A stretch of 43,594 bases of DNA from an uncultured Rhodospirillales bacterium (GTDB lineage Bacteria; Pseudomonadota; Alphaproteobacteria; Acetobacterales; Acetobacteraceae), in assembly GCA_903835235.1 (NCBI GenBank), contig CAILMF010000077.1:1-43594 (forward strand), written 5' to 3'. Positions 1 through 8,746 of the stretch are shown here, piece after piece; position 1 is the first letter of the stretch; the number at the start of each line of letters is the position of its first letter. The position numbers were made by a program, and so were the translations under genes. A model generated the notes under the pieces. It did no database searches. It was not told the DNA's origin and was given only the letters and a program-made list of their open reading frames with translations.

Positions 1-515
1 AGCTGGGTGGTGGTCAGCGCGCCAAGCTGGGTGCTGGCCAGGCCGCGCACCTGGGTGGTGGTCAGCGCCGCCACCTCGGTGGTGGTCAGCGCCGCCGCCT
101 GGGTGGCGGCAAGCCCGCCAAGCTGGGTCGTCGTCAGGGCGGCAACTTCGGTCGTGGTCAGGGCCGCCACCTGCGCGGTGGTCAGCGCACCGATTTCGGT
201 ACTGGAGAACCCGCCCAGCTGAGTGGTGGTCAAGGCCGCCACCTGGGTGGTGGTCAGCGCCGCCACCTGGGTGTTGGCCAGCGCGCTCAGCTGCGTGGTG
301 CTGAGCGCGCCCAGCTGAGTGGTGGTCAGCGCCGCCAGGTCGGTATTGGTCAGCGCCCGCAGTTGCGTGGTGCTGATGGCGCCCAGCTGCGTCGTGGTCA
401 GCGCCGCCGCCTGGGTGGAGGACATCGCCGCAATCTCGGTGGTCGACAGCCCCGCGATCGTCGTGGTGGTCAGTGCGACGATCTGCGTCGTCGTGAGATT
501 CGAAATCGTCGCCAT
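1..515 (-). CDS. Thr-rich octapeptide-repeat protein, N-terminal part (runs off left edge)
   Basis: The frame opens with ATG at 515-513 and stays open to the window edge, giving about 171 residues. A GGAG box lies 7 nt upstream of the ATG. After a short start (MATISNL) the whole visible protein is a tandem octapeptide, roughly ALTTTQ(L/V)(G/A), with some 20 copies: position 1 is A or G, position 2 hydrophobic, positions 3-5 Thr/Ser/Ala/Asn, position 6 usually Gln or Glu and position 7 aliphatic. No signal peptide or membrane segment is visible. Such regular short repeats usually make extended beta-solenoid or fibrous surface structures. The dense Thr/Ser makes it a possible substrate for the two GT41 enzymes that start 245 bp away on the other strand, which is inference. 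The total length, C-terminus and export route lie outside the window. I recognise the repeat style but cannot name a function. Confidence 0.75.
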   Translation of the reverse strand, partial: MATISNLTTTQIVALTTTTIAGLSTTEIAAMSSTQAAALTTTQLGAISTTQLRALTNTDLAALTTTQLGALSTTQLSALANTQVAALTTTQVAALTTTQLGGFSSTEIGALTTAQVAALTTTEVAALTTTQLGGLAATQAAALTTTEVAALTTTQVRGLASTQLGALTTTQ

Positions 516-759
516 CTGACAGCTCCAACCAAGGGCGCCGCCCAGCCGCGCCGGCACGGGCGCCGCGCCAGCTGGGTCAGGCAGGATGCTTGGGAGACGG
601 ACCTGGCCCGGCTCACCGCGCCGGCAGAATGATCCGATCATCCTTGCCGTCCGATTAAGTCCGGGCGGATTTCGTCGCGGCAGCTTGGCGCCGCGCTAAC
701 CGACTCTTCACCGGGTTGCGGCAGCGTGAAGCGGCGAAGCGGAAGCCAGGGCAGGACGC

Positions 760-2736
760 ATGCTGGATATGGATGTCACGGACCTCATCGGCGCGGCACA
801 TCGCCAGGCCGAAGCCGGCCAGGTGGCCGAGGCCGCGGCGCTGTACCGCGACTGGCTGATGCACAACCCAGCCGCGCCGCTGGCGCATGTGGTTCAGTTC
901 AATCTCGGCGTGCTGCTGAGCGGGTTGAATTATCCGGTTGCCGCGCTTGAGGCCTTCACCCAGGCGATCCGCCAGCAACCCGGCTTCCTGCCGCCCTACA
1001 TCAACCTGGGCGTGCTGCATGAACGCGCCGGCGCGCTGGACTCCGCGCTGGGCCTTTGGCAGCACGTGCAGGCCAGCCTGGGCGGCGTCACCGCCGAGAC
1101 CATCGCCTACAAGGCCAATGCCCTGAAGCTCAGCGCCCAGCTGCTGGAAAGCAGCAAGCGCCATTGCCAGGCCGAGGACGCGCTGCGCCAGCTCGTCGAA
1201 CTCGGCCCGGGCCAGCGCGAGGTGGCGCAGCACTGGGTCAGCCTGCGGCAGCGCCAATGCAAGTGGCCGCTGCTGCACCCGCTCGCCGGACTGGATCAAC
1301 AAGCGCTGCTGCAGACCATGGCGCCGCTCAGCCTGGCCAATCATACCGACGACCCGCTGCTGCACCTCGCCAATGCCTGGGCGCATTGCCGGCAGGATGT
1401 CGGCGAGCCCGCGGCGTTCCAGCACTGGCAGGCGTTTCGTCACCCGCCCGGGCGGCGACTGCGCATCGGCTACCTCTCTTCGGATCTGCGCGGCCACGCT
1501 ATCGGCTACCTCACCGCCGACCTGTTCCGACTGCATGACCGCGCCGCCTTCGAAGTCTTCGCCTACTACAACGGCATCCCGCAGGACGACGCGATCAAGC
1601 AGCGCATCCGCGGCACGGTGGAGCATTGGCGCGACATCCGCCCGCTGGACGACGACGCGGCGCTGGCGCTGATGCTGGCGGACGGCATCGACATTCTGGT
1701 GGACGTGAACGGCCATACCGGCGGCGCGCGCACCCGGCTGCTGGCGCGGCGGCCGGCGCCGGTCATCGTCAACTGGCTGGGCTTCCCCGGCAGCATGGGC
1801 AGCCCCTACCACCACTATATCATCGCCGACGCCACCATCATCCCGCCGGGTACCGAGCACTATTTCTCGGAACAAGTGCTGCGGCTGCCCTGCTACCAGC
1901 CGAACGACCGCGACCGGGCGATGCCCGCCGCGCCCACCCCGCGCGACCAGTTGGGCCTGCCCGCGGATGCGGTGGTCTATTGCAGCTTCAACGGCACGCA
2001 GAAAATCACGCCCTATGTGTTCGCGCGCTGGATGGAGATTCTGCGCCGCGTGCCCAACGGCATCCTCTGGCTGCTGAAGGGCAGCGACGAAGCCGAAACT
2101 AACCTGCGCGCCCGCGCAGCCGAGGCCGGCATCGCGCCCGAGCGCCTGGTCTTCGCGCCGCATCTCGGCAACCAGGAGCATCTCGCGCGCTATCCGGCCG
2201 CCGACCTGTTCCTGGATACCGCTCCCTATGGCGCGCACACCACCGCCTCGGACGCGCTGTGGATGGGCGTGCCGGTGGTGACGCTGCCGGGGCGTTCCTT
2301 CGCCTCACGCGTCTGCGCCAGCCTGGTGCGCGCCGCTGGCGTGCCGGAACTGGTCTGCGAAACGCCGGAAGCCTACGTCGCGCTGGCGGTAAGCCTGGGG
2401 CAGGACCGCGCGCGGCTGGCCGACTATCGCCGGCAATTGCTGGCGGCGCGCCACGGTTCGGCATTGTTCGACACACCGCGTTGCGTGGCCGCGCTGGAGG
2501 GCCTCTACCGCGGCATCTGGAGTGCCTTCGAGAACGGCCAGCTGCCGCAGCCCGACCTGACCAACCTGGAGCACTACCTGGAGATTGGCGCGGCGCAACC
2601 GCATGAGGGCGTGGACCACGCGCGCCGCCCCGACTACGCCGAGACCTACCGCGCCGGGCTCGCGCACCGGCACGCCTTCTCGCCACTGCCGCCCGATAGC
2701 CGGCTGTGGCAACCCGCAGCGCGGCGCGCAGCATGA
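760..2736 (+). CDS. TPR-containing GT41 (O-GlcNAc transferase/SPINDLY-like) glycosyltransferase, copy 1
   Basis: The 658-aa protein has an N-terminal helical TPR-like region (about residues 1-210, with FNLGVLL and YINLGVLHERAG typical of TPRs) and a C-terminal GT41 catalytic region (about 230-620). Landmarks of the OGT fold are present: RIGYLSSDLRGH with the conserved His, DVNGHTGGAR, RPAPVIVNWLGFPGS, a Lys in FNGTQKITP at the nucleotide-contacting position, and LDTAPYGAHTTASDALWMG, which keeps the His-Thr-Thr of the UDP site. The family transfers a sugar, normally GlcNAc, from a UDP-sugar to Ser/Thr of proteins in the cytoplasm. The start is ATG 760 behind a purine-rich AGGGCAGGA; ATG 769 is a possible alternative. 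The stop overlaps the next gene's start by ATGA, so the two GT41 genes are translationally coupled. Substrate unknown; the neighbouring Thr-rich repeat protein or the RTX adhesin are candidates. Confidence 0.9.
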   Translation: MLDMDVTDLIGAAHRQAEAGQVAEAAALYRDWLMHNPAAPLAHVVQFNLGVLLSGLNYPVAALEAFTQAIRQQPGFLPPYINLGVLHERAGALDSALGLWQHVQASLGGVTAETIAYKANALKLSAQLLESSKRHCQAEDALRQLVELGPGQREVAQHWVSLRQRQCKWPLLHPLAGLDQQALLQTMAPLSLANHTDDPLLHLANAWAHCRQDVGEPAAFQHWQAFRHPPGRRLRIGYLSSDLRGHAIGYLTADLFRLHDRAAFEVFAYYNGIPQDDAIKQRIRGTVEHWRDIRPLDDDAALALMLADGIDILVDVNGHTGGARTRLLARRPAPVIVNWLGFPGSMGSPYHHYIIADATIIPPGTEHYFSEQVLRLPCYQPNDRDRAMPAAPTPRDQLGLPADAVVYCSFNGTQKITPYVFARWMEILRRVPNGILWLLKGSDEAETNLRARAAEAGIAPERLVFAPHLGNQEHLARYPAADLFLDTAPYGAHTTASDALWMGVPVVTLPGRSFASRVCASLVRAAGVPELVCETPEAYVALAVSLGQDRARLADYRRQLLAARHGSALFDTPRCVAALEGLYRGIWSAFENGQLPQPDLTNLEHYLEIGAAQPHEGVDHARRPDYAETYRAGLAHRHAFSPLPPDSRLWQPAARRAA

Positions 2737-2753
2737 GCGCGGCGCGCAGCATG
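2718..2753 (+). repeat. 18-bp tandem repeat that duplicates a start codon
   Basis: The unit agcgcggcgcgcagcatg occurs twice exactly (2718-2735 and 2736-2753), followed by nine bases of a third copy. The unit is a multiple of three and each copy ends in an in-frame ATG (2733 and 2751), so the second GT41 gene carries two equivalent starts six codons apart at the junction with the upstream gene. Confidence 0.85.
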
Positions 2754-4523
2754 AGCGCGGCGCTGCACGCCGAGGCGCCGCGCCCGATCGCGCGGTTCTC
2801 GCTGGCGGAACTGCTGGACTGGGCCGCCACCGCACCGCCGGCGGCCGCGACCCTGGGCTACCAGGCCTGGATCGCCGGCAACCCCGCCGCGCTGGAACGC
2901 TGCGCCGCCTGGTTCAACCTGGGCGTGCTGCTGGCCGCGCAGGGCCAGCTGGGGCGCGCCATGCTGGCCTATCAGAACGCGCTGGCCGCCAAGCCGGACT
3001 TCTACCAGGCCGCCGTCAACCTGGGGCTGGCGCAGGAAGCGCAGGGCCAGCCGGAAGCGGCGCTGGCCACCTGGCAGCAGGCGCTGCAACCGGCCGAGGC
3101 GCGGATCGCGCTGCTCAACCATCGCGGCCGGCTGCTGGAAAACCACGGCCGGCTGGCGGAAGCCGAAGCCGAGCTGCGCGCCAGCCTGCTGCTGGAGCCA
3201 CAACAGCCCGACGTGCTGCAGCACTGGAGCCATTTGCGCCAGAAGGGCTGCATCTGGCCGGTGGCGGATACTGCGCTGGTGCCCGGCCTGACGCGCGAAA
3301 CGCTGGACCACAACATCGGCCCGCTCGGTGCGCTGGCCTGGACCGACGACGTGGCGCTGCAACGCGCCAGCGTGGCGGCGTGGCTGGCCCGCAAGGTCGC
3401 TCCAGCGCCGCGCCGGCTGAGCCCCGAGCGCGGCTATGCCCACCCGCGCATCCGGCTGGGCTACCTCTCCTCGGACTTCTGCCAGCACGCGATGAGCTTC
3501 CTGATCGTGGAACTGCTGGAGCGCCACGACCGCACCGCCTTCGAGGTATTCGGCTACTGCTCCAGCCCCGAGGATGGCAGCGCGCTGCGCGCCCGCGTGC
3601 TGGCCGCGCTGGATCACCACGTGCCGGTGCATCGGCTGAGCGAGGCCGAGACAGCCGCGCGCATCCGTGCCGACGAGATCGACATCCTGATCGACCTCAA
3701 CGGGCTGACCAAGGGCGCGCGCGCGCACACACTGCACTGGAAGCCGGCGCCGGTGCAGGTGACCTACCTGGGCTATATCGGCCCGCTGCCGCTGCCGGAG
3801 CTGGACTACATCCTGTGCGACAACTACGTCATCCCGCCCGAGGCCGCGCCGCTCTATGCGCCGAAGCCCTTGCCGCTGCCCGGGCTGTACCAGGCCAATG
3901 ATAGCCACGCGCCCGACCTGCCGGAGGTTTCCCGGCAGCAGGAAGGGCTGCCCGAAAGCGGCTTCGTGTTCTGCTGCTTCTCCAACCACTACAAGCTGAC
4001 CGAGCCGCTGTTCGACGCCTGGCTCGGCATCCTGCATCGCGTGCCCGGTGGGGTGCTGTGGTTGGCGCAGGACAACGCCACCAGCCACGCCAACCTGACC
4101 GAGCGCGCGGCGCGGCACTGCATTGCGCCGGAACGGCTGGTCTTCGCGCCGCGGGTGGCGCCGGCGCGCTACCTGGCGCGGATGGCGCTGGCGGACCTGT
4201 TCCTCGACACCTTCCCCTACAATGCCGGCACCATCGCCAGCGACGCGCTGCGCATGGGCCTGCCGGTGCTGACGCTGTCGGGCCAGTCCTTCGCCTCGCG
4301 CATGGCCGGCAGCCTGGTGCATGCGGTGGGGCTGGCGGAACTCGCCACCACAAGCCTGGCCGACTACACCGAGGCAGCGGTCGCCATCGGCACCGACGCG
4401 GCGCGCCACGCCCGGTTGCGCGCGGCGCTGGCCGGCGATGCGTGGCAGCGCCACATCGGCGACAGCGCCGGCTTCACCGCGCGGGTGGAAGCGGCGTTCA
4501 AGGCGATCCGCCTGACGCCATAG
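2733..4523 (+). CDS. TPR-containing GT41 (O-GlcNAc transferase-like) glycosyltransferase, copy 2
   Basis: Paralogue of the preceding gene with the same order: TPR-like helices in the first about 190 residues (WFNLGVLLAAQGQ, AAVNLGLAQEAQGQ), then the GT41 catalytic region. Family landmarks seen are RLGYLSSDFCQH with the conserved His, DLNGLTKGAR, PAPVQVTYLGYIGP, FSNHYKLTEPLFDAWLGIL with the conserved Lys, and LDTFPYNAGTIASDALRMG. In the last motif the HTT of copy 1 is replaced by GTI, so nucleotide handling may differ. I chose ATG 2733 because it overlaps the upstream TGA by four bases; the frame is open to GTG 2706, and ATG 2751 is an equal alternative created by an 18-bp tandem repeat. Predicted cytoplasmic protein O-glycosyltransferase, acting with or redundantly to copy 1. 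The two copies differ enough to suggest different acceptors. Confidence 0.88.
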   Translation: MSAARSMSAALHAEAPRPIARFSLAELLDWAATAPPAAATLGYQAWIAGNPAALERCAAWFNLGVLLAAQGQLGRAMLAYQNALAAKPDFYQAAVNLGLAQEAQGQPEAALATWQQALQPAEARIALLNHRGRLLENHGRLAEAEAELRASLLLEPQQPDVLQHWSHLRQKGCIWPVADTALVPGLTRETLDHNIGPLGALAWTDDVALQRASVAAWLARKVAPAPRRLSPERGYAHPRIRLGYLSSDFCQHAMSFLIVELLERHDRTAFEVFGYCSSPEDGSALRARVLAALDHHVPVHRLSEAETAARIRADEIDILIDLNGLTKGARAHTLHWKPAPVQVTYLGYIGPLPLPELDYILCDNYVIPPEAAPLYAPKPLPLPGLYQANDSHAPDLPEVSRQQEGLPESGFVFCCFSNHYKLTEPLFDAWLGILHRVPGGVLWLAQDNATSHANLTERAARHCIAPERLVFAPRVAPARYLARMALADLFLDTFPYNAGTIASDALRMGLPVLTLSGQSFASRMAGSLVHAVGLAELATTSLADYTEAAVAIGTDAARHARLRAALAGDAWQRHIGDSAGFTARVEAAFKAIRLTP

Positions 4524-4539
4524 AGTCCGTAAGACTCTA
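4521..4539 (+). terminator. Small inverted repeat at the end of the GT41 operon
   Basis: TAGAGTC-CGTAA-GACTCTA forms a 7-bp stem with a 5-nt loop that includes the stop codon of the second GT41 gene. Only a weak T-rich stretch follows. A second inverted repeat, CGTCCG/CGGACG, lies at 4621-4640 in the same convergent gap. Either or both may end transcription between the converging genes. Confidence 0.4.
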
Positions 4540-4657
4540 GGTTGTTGCTTAAGGGGCTGCTTCCTGCCGCCTGTGATTCCAGCGGCGGCGATCATACGCT
4601 GGTATCCTGCTGCTCCGCTGCGTCCGTTCGTGTGCGGACGAACTTTGCGGGCAGAAC

Positions 4658-5254
4658 CTAGGCTGCCACGGCCACTATGTTCGGCTGCAAGTAGGCCACA
4701 GCCCACAGCGCAAAGCGGCCATCACGCACCACCCGGGCCGAGCCGAACCCGGCCGCCAGCAACGCCGCTTCCAAGCTGCTTGCGGTGAAGCCGGTACGAT
4801 GCCCCATGAAGCTGTTGCCCGCGGCCAGCGAAGCGCCGTGGCCATACAGCATATCCAGCGGTGTGACCGGCCCGGCGGGCGAGACATAGGCCAGGTCACA
4901 CAATCCGTCGCGTGCCACCAGCTCGGCCACCTGCTGCAGGTCGGGCATGGTCATGTAGGCCACACCGCCCGGTCTCAGCACGCGGCGGAACTCGGCCAGC
5001 GCCAGCGCTACCTCGTGCGGGTAGAGGTGTTCCAGGTTGTGCGAGGACCAGACCGCATCGAAGCTCGCGCTCCGCACTGGCGCCATGTCGGTGATCGAGG
5101 CGACGATGTCGGGCGCCACCGAGGCGTCGATGTCGAGCCGCACCTCGCGCCATTCGCCATCGCCGAAGAACTCCGCCGGCAGCTTCCCGGCCGAAGCGGC
5201 GCCGCAGCCGACATGCAGGACCACGCGCGCGGCACAGGGTTCGGGCGTGTTCAT
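4658..5254 (-). CDS. Class I SAM-dependent methyltransferase
   Basis: A 198-aa protein with a Rossmann-type methyltransferase core of the Methyltransf_11 kind. VLHVGCGAA near residue 11 is the SAM-binding glycine-rich motif I, RLDIDAS carries the acidic residue of motif II, SFDAVWSSHNLEHLYP matches the usual post-II segment, and FRRVLRPGGVAYMTMPD is motif III. The frame is open 24 codons further upstream, but ATG 5254 is one base after the FkbM stop codon, and the protein similarity begins right after it, so I use it. It is the second gene of a two-gene minus-strand unit with the FkbM methyltransferase. Next to GT41 glycosyltransferases and a UDP-sugar enzyme remnant, methylation of a sugar or surface glycan is a reasonable inference; the substrate cannot be read from the sequence. 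Confidence 0.85.
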   Translation of the reverse strand: MNTPEPCAARVVLHVGCGAASAGKLPAEFFGDGEWREVRLDIDASVAPDIVASITDMAPVRSASFDAVWSSHNLEHLYPHEVALALAEFRRVLRPGGVAYMTMPDLQQVAELVARDGLCDLAYVSPAGPVTPLDMLYGHGASLAAGNSFMGHRTGFTASSLEAALLAAGFGSARVVRDGRFALWAVAYLQPNIVAVAA

Positions 5255-5255
5255 G

Positions 5256-6116
5256 TCAGGCCGCCTTCCGGCGCTGCATGCCGGCAAGGTAGGTTTCGCC
5301 AAGCCCGCCGCCGCAGCGCCGGTCATGCTCCGTCAGCAGCCGAAAGGCGACGTCGATCGAGCCGTAGCAGTCGTGCAGGATCGCGGCCGTGGCCAGCAGC
5401 TGCCGGTCATCCAGCAGGTGCAACCTGGTGATGTCGCGGACGAAGATGCCGTCGGCCCAGACCAGCTGGCTGAACCCGGCATAGGGGTCCTGGTTCACCA
5501 GCATCGGGCTGATCGCGCGGCTCACCTCCGGGAAGAAGCGGTGGAACATGAAGCCGTGCCCGCGCAGGAACAGCTCCACCTCGCTGAACAGCGGCTGGCC
5601 CTGGTACAGCGGCATGAATTCCACCTCGGCCTGCACCACCAGCGCGGTGGCCAGGCGCTGTTCGGCATGGCGCAGCACCATCAGCTCGGCGCCCTGGATG
5701 TCCAGCTTGAGCAGGTCGGCGCCCGCGGTCTCCAGCACGTCGTCAAGCCGCACCGTCGCCACCGTCTCGGTCGCCAGCACCAGGCCCCATTGCGGGAAGC
5801 CGTGGAACAGGTTCAGCGTCGCGTCGTTCGGCACCAGCAGCGAGGTCATGCCTGGCGCCTGGCAGACATGCAGCGTGTGGTCAGCGCCATCGCCCACGGC
5901 GTGCGGGAAGTAGCGCTCATGCGGGCCCTTGCGGCGCTCCAGCTCGGCCAGCGCCAGCGGGTTCGGCTCGAAGCCGACCACCTCGGCATGGCCATCGCGC
6001 AACAGCCCGGCGTAGGGAGGCGCGGTGTCGATCGGGTTGGCGCCGATATCGACCACCTTGATCCGCGGGCAGGCGCCGGTCAGCGCCTGGAAGGTTGGTG
6101 AGTCCTGAGCTGTCAT
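5256..6116 (-). CDS. FkbM family methyltransferase
   Basis: A 286-aa protein of the FkbM family. Seen are [19 protein letters not shown] (SAM motif I), [19 protein letters not shown] (acidic end of beta 2 with the FEPNP signature), a VRLDDVL segment and [18 protein letters not shown], the family hallmark (KxDxQGxE). The family methylates hydroxyl groups, often on sugars or lipids of surface glycans. The open frame extends to 6212, but the extra 32 residues are low-complexity, while ATG 6116 has AAGGCAGG upstream and begins just before the conserved domain. The downstream class I methyltransferase starts one base after the stop, so the two are co-transcribed. Its place beside two GT41 genes resembles glycan-modification islands near flagellin or surface-protein genes (inference). 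Confidence 0.88.
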   Translation of the reverse strand: MTAQDSPTFQALTGACPRIKVVDIGANPIDTAPPYAGLLRDGHAEVVGFEPNPLALAELERRKGPHERYFPHAVGDGADHTLHVCQAPGMTSLLVPNDATLNLFHGFPQWGLVLATETVATVRLDDVLETAGADLLKLDIQGAELMVLRHAEQRLATALVVQAEVEFMPLYQGQPLFSEVELFLRGHGFMFHRFFPEVSRAISPMLVNQDPYAGFSQLVWADGIFVRDITRLHLLDDRQLLATAAILHDCYGSIDVAFRLLTEHDRRCGGGLGETYLAGMQRRKAA

Positions 6117-6277
6117 CGAGCCTGCCTTTTGCATCGCGCCGTGATGATGCAGGCCAAAGCTTAACGTCCCCATGCCACCGCCCGGCATTTTCCGTGCCGT
6201 GCCGTAAACCAAGTCGAAAGGGAAGCAGCCCAGATTGTCGGCCGGGCAATGCCACGCCGCAGCATGAGGAAAAGCCG

Positions 6278-6574
6278 ATGAAGCGAGCGCGCAAACGGGT
6301 TCTGGTCACGGGCGGTGCCGGCTTCCTTGGCTCGCACCTGTGCGACCGGCTGGTGCAGCGCGGCGACGACGTATTGTGCGTCGACAATTTCTACACCGGC
6401 ACCGCGCCGGAAAGCCGGCACGAGAAGCTGCCTTCCGACGACCCGACCCAGCGCAGCCCGGATATCAGCCAGGCACGCGACCTGCTGCGCTGGGAACCGC
6501 AGGTGGCGTTGCAGAAGGGCCTGCTGCGCCCCGACGCGCCCGAGGTGAGGCGGTTCCGCCAGCGCGTCGCCTGA
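6278..6574 (+). pseudogene. Internally deleted UDP-glucuronate decarboxylase/NAD-sugar epimerase remnant
   Basis: The 98-aa frame starts as a textbook extended-SDR sugar enzyme: [18 protein letters not shown] (NAD-binding GxxGxxG, residues about 8-25) and [11 protein letters not shown]. At about residue 45 it jumps to the family's extreme C-terminus, [24 protein letters not shown], a pattern typical of UDP-xylose synthases (UXS). Full-length members have about 310-340 residues, so some 200-250 central residues are gone, including the catalytic Tyr-x-x-x-Lys and substrate-binding parts. The deletion is in frame and both ends remain well preserved, which suggests a recent event. Translation may still occur from ATG 6278, but the product cannot be an active epimerase or decarboxylase. 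It lies 36 bp upstream of the T1SS ABC gene. Confidence 0.75.
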
Positions 6575-6610
6575 CCGGCCGACGCATTCCCCAGCAAGGC
6601 GCACAAAACG

Positions 6611-8746
6611 TTGACGCCCGCCCACACAGCGCTCCGCTGCCTGTTCCTCATCGCCATGCATCACGGCGTGCATCTGCGTGACGACGAGCTGGTGGCCGCC
6701 GAGCAGCCGGAGACGGTGCCCTCGATGCTCAGCAGCATGCGCAAGCTGGGCCTGATGGGCCGCGCGCTGCGGCAATGCAAATGGGACCAGGCGGGGGCGC
6801 TCGGCACCGCCTATCCGGCGCTGGTGGCGCGGCGCGACGGCAGCTGGGTCATCCTGATCCATGTCGTCGCCAACGCCAGTGGCGAGCGCGTCGCCGCCAT
6901 CCTCGACCCCGCCGAGGAACGCAAGGGCGTGCAACTCGTCAGCCGCGCGCAGTTCGTCGCGGACTGGGACGGCACGCTGGTGCTGTGCAAGCGCGTGCAT
7001 GCGCTGGGCGACCCCGACCAGCCATTCGGCATGCGCTGGTTCCTGCCCGAGATCATCCGGCACCGGCGCTTCTTCGTCGGCGTGGCGCTGGCGGCGATCC
7101 TCTGCAACATCGTCGGCTTCGCGATTCCGCTGCTGTTCCAGGTACTGGTGGACAAGGTGGTAACGCACCACGCCTACCACACGCTCTACGCGGTGGTGGG
7201 GGTGTTCGTGCTGCTCGCGGCGTTCGACGCGCTGTTCTCCTACACCCGGCAGCGGCTGATGCTGCTGGCCAGCAACAAGATCGACGCGCGGCTCGGCTCG
7301 CGCACCTTCGAGCATCTGTTGAGCCTGCCGCTCAGCTTCTTCGAGAGCAACGCCGCCGGCGTGCTGACGCGGCACATGCAGCAGACCGAAAAGCTGCGCC
7401 ACTTCCTCACCGGCCGGCTGTTCCAGACCATGCTCGACGCCGCCATGCTGCCGGTGCTGCTGGTGTTCCTGGTGGTGTACAGCGGCGTGCTCACCGCCAT
7501 CGTGCTCGGGTTCTCCGCGGCCATCGCGCTGGTCATCGGCGCCATGGCGCCGGCCTTCCGCCGCAAGCTGAACCTGCTCTACCAGTCCGAGGGTGCGCGC
7601 CAGGCGCATCTGGTGGAAACGCTGCACAACATGCGCGCGGTGAAGTCGCTGGTGCTGGAAGGCGCGCGGCAGAAGGCGTGGGACAGCAAGCTGACCCAGG
7701 CGGTGCGTCAGCACGCGGCGGTCGGGCGGATCGGCACCGCCGCCAACGTGCTGACCGGCCTGCTGGAGAAGCTGATGCAGATCTCGGTGCTCGGCATCGG
7801 CGCGCTGCTGGTGTTCGATGGCGGCCTCAGCATCGGCGCGCTGGTGGCCTTCACCATGCTCTCGGGCCGCGTCACCGGCCCGCTGGTGCAGATCGTCGCG
7901 CTCATCAACGAATATCAGGAAGCCGCGCTTTCGGTGCAGATGCTGGGCCAGGTGATGCACACCCCGCCCGAGCGGCCGCCGGGCGAACGCCTCGCCGCCC
8001 CGCTGCTGAGCGGCGCGCTGCAGTTCAACGACGTCAGCTTCACCTACCCGGGCGCGGCCACGCCGGCGCTGGCCAATGTCAGCTTCAGCGTCGGGAAGGG
8101 CCAGGTGATCGGCGTGGTCGGGCGTTCCGGCTCGGGCAAGACCACCGTGACGCGGCTGATCCAGGCGATCCATGCGCCGCAGCAGGGTGCGATCCAGATG
8201 GACAACGTGGACCTGCGCCACATCCAGCTGGGGCATCTGCGCCGCAGCGTGGGCGTGGTGCTGCAGGACAACCTGCTGTTCCAGGGCACCATCCGCGAGA
8301 ACATCGCCGCCACGCGGCCCGATGCGCCGATCGACGAGGTGGTCACCGCCGCGCGCCTGGCGGGGGCCGAGGAGTTCATCGACCGCCTGCCGCGTGCCTA
8401 TGACACCAGGGTGGAGGAAGGTGCCTCCAACTTCTCGGGCGGCCAACGGCAGCGGATCGCGATTGCCCGCGCCCTGCTGACCCGCCCCTCGCTGCTGGTG
8501 TTCGACGAGGCGACCAGCGCGCTGGACCCCGACAGCGAGGCGATCATCCAGAACAACCTGGCGCGGATTGCGCAGGGGCGGACCATGCTGATCGTCTCGC
8601 ACCGCCTGTCCTCGCTGGTCCAGTCCGACGCGATCCTGGTGCTTGAACAGGGCCGGGTCGTGGACTTCGCCCCGCATTCCGTCCTGCTTGATCGCTGCGA
8701 GATCTACCGGCACCTATGGCAACAGCAGACACATTATCTCCGCTAG
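6611..8746 (+). CDS. Type I secretion system ABC transporter/permease (HlyB-like, C39-like domain)
   Basis: A 711-aa exporter with the HlyB layout. An N-terminal C39-peptidase-like domain (about residues 1-130) lacks a recognisable Asp-Cys-Gly catalytic motif, as in RTX exporters where it only docks the substrate. It is followed by an ABC transmembrane domain (about 150-430, with several hydrophobic helices such as FFVGVALAAILCNIVGFAIP) and an ATPase domain. The ATPase shows Walker A GRSGSGKTT near residue 504, signature FSGGQRQRIAIARALL near 608, Walker B LLVFDEATSALD near 627 and the H-loop SHRLSS. The start is TTG 6611 after AGCAAGG; ATG 6656 would cut into the C39-like domain. The stop lies 31 bp inside the HlyD gene, so the two are coupled. 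The 4681-aa RTX protein encoded nearby is the obvious substrate; an outer-membrane TolC partner is absent from the window. Confidence 0.93.
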   Translation: MTPAHTALRCLFLIAMHHGVHLRDDELVAAEQPETVPSMLSSMRKLGLMGRALRQCKWDQAGALGTAYPALVARRDGSWVILIHVVANASGERVAAILDPAEERKGVQLVSRAQFVADWDGTLVLCKRVHALGDPDQPFGMRWFLPEIIRHRRFFVGVALAAILCNIVGFAIPLLFQVLVDKVVTHHAYHTLYAVVGVFVLLAAFDALFSYTRQRLMLLASNKIDARLGSRTFEHLLSLPLSFFESNAAGVLTRHMQQTEKLRHFLTGRLFQTMLDAAMLPVLLVFLVVYSGVLTAIVLGFSAAIALVIGAMAPAFRRKLNLLYQSEGARQAHLVETLHNMRAVKSLVLEGARQKAWDSKLTQAVRQHAAVGRIGTAANVLTGLLEKLMQISVLGIGALLVFDGGLSIGALVAFTMLSGRVTGPLVQIVALINEYQEAALSVQMLGQVMHTPPERPPGERLAAPLLSGALQFNDVSFTYPGAATPALANVSFSVGKGQVIGVVGRSGSGKTTVTRLIQAIHAPQQGAIQMDNVDLRHIQLGHLRRSVGVVLQDNLLFQGTIRENIAATRPDAPIDEVVTAARLAGAEEFIDRLPRAYDTRVEEGASNFSGGQRQRIAIARALLTRPSLLVFDEATSALDPDSEAIIQNNLARIAQGRTMLIVSHRLSSLVQSDAILVLEQGRVVDFAPHSVLLDRCEIYRHLWQQQTHYLR

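Noticed and set aside
630-640. TGATCCGATCA palindrome in the gap between the repeat protein and the first GT41 gene
   Set aside because: Only 11 bp and single; could be chance, so not listed as an operator.
655-2238. Long antisense frames opposite the GT41, ABC-transporter and MoeA genes (e.g. 655-2238, 2646-4706, 6161-8713)
   Set aside because: They shadow genes with clear conserved motifs and have Arg/Gln/Ala-rich content without any recognisable domain.
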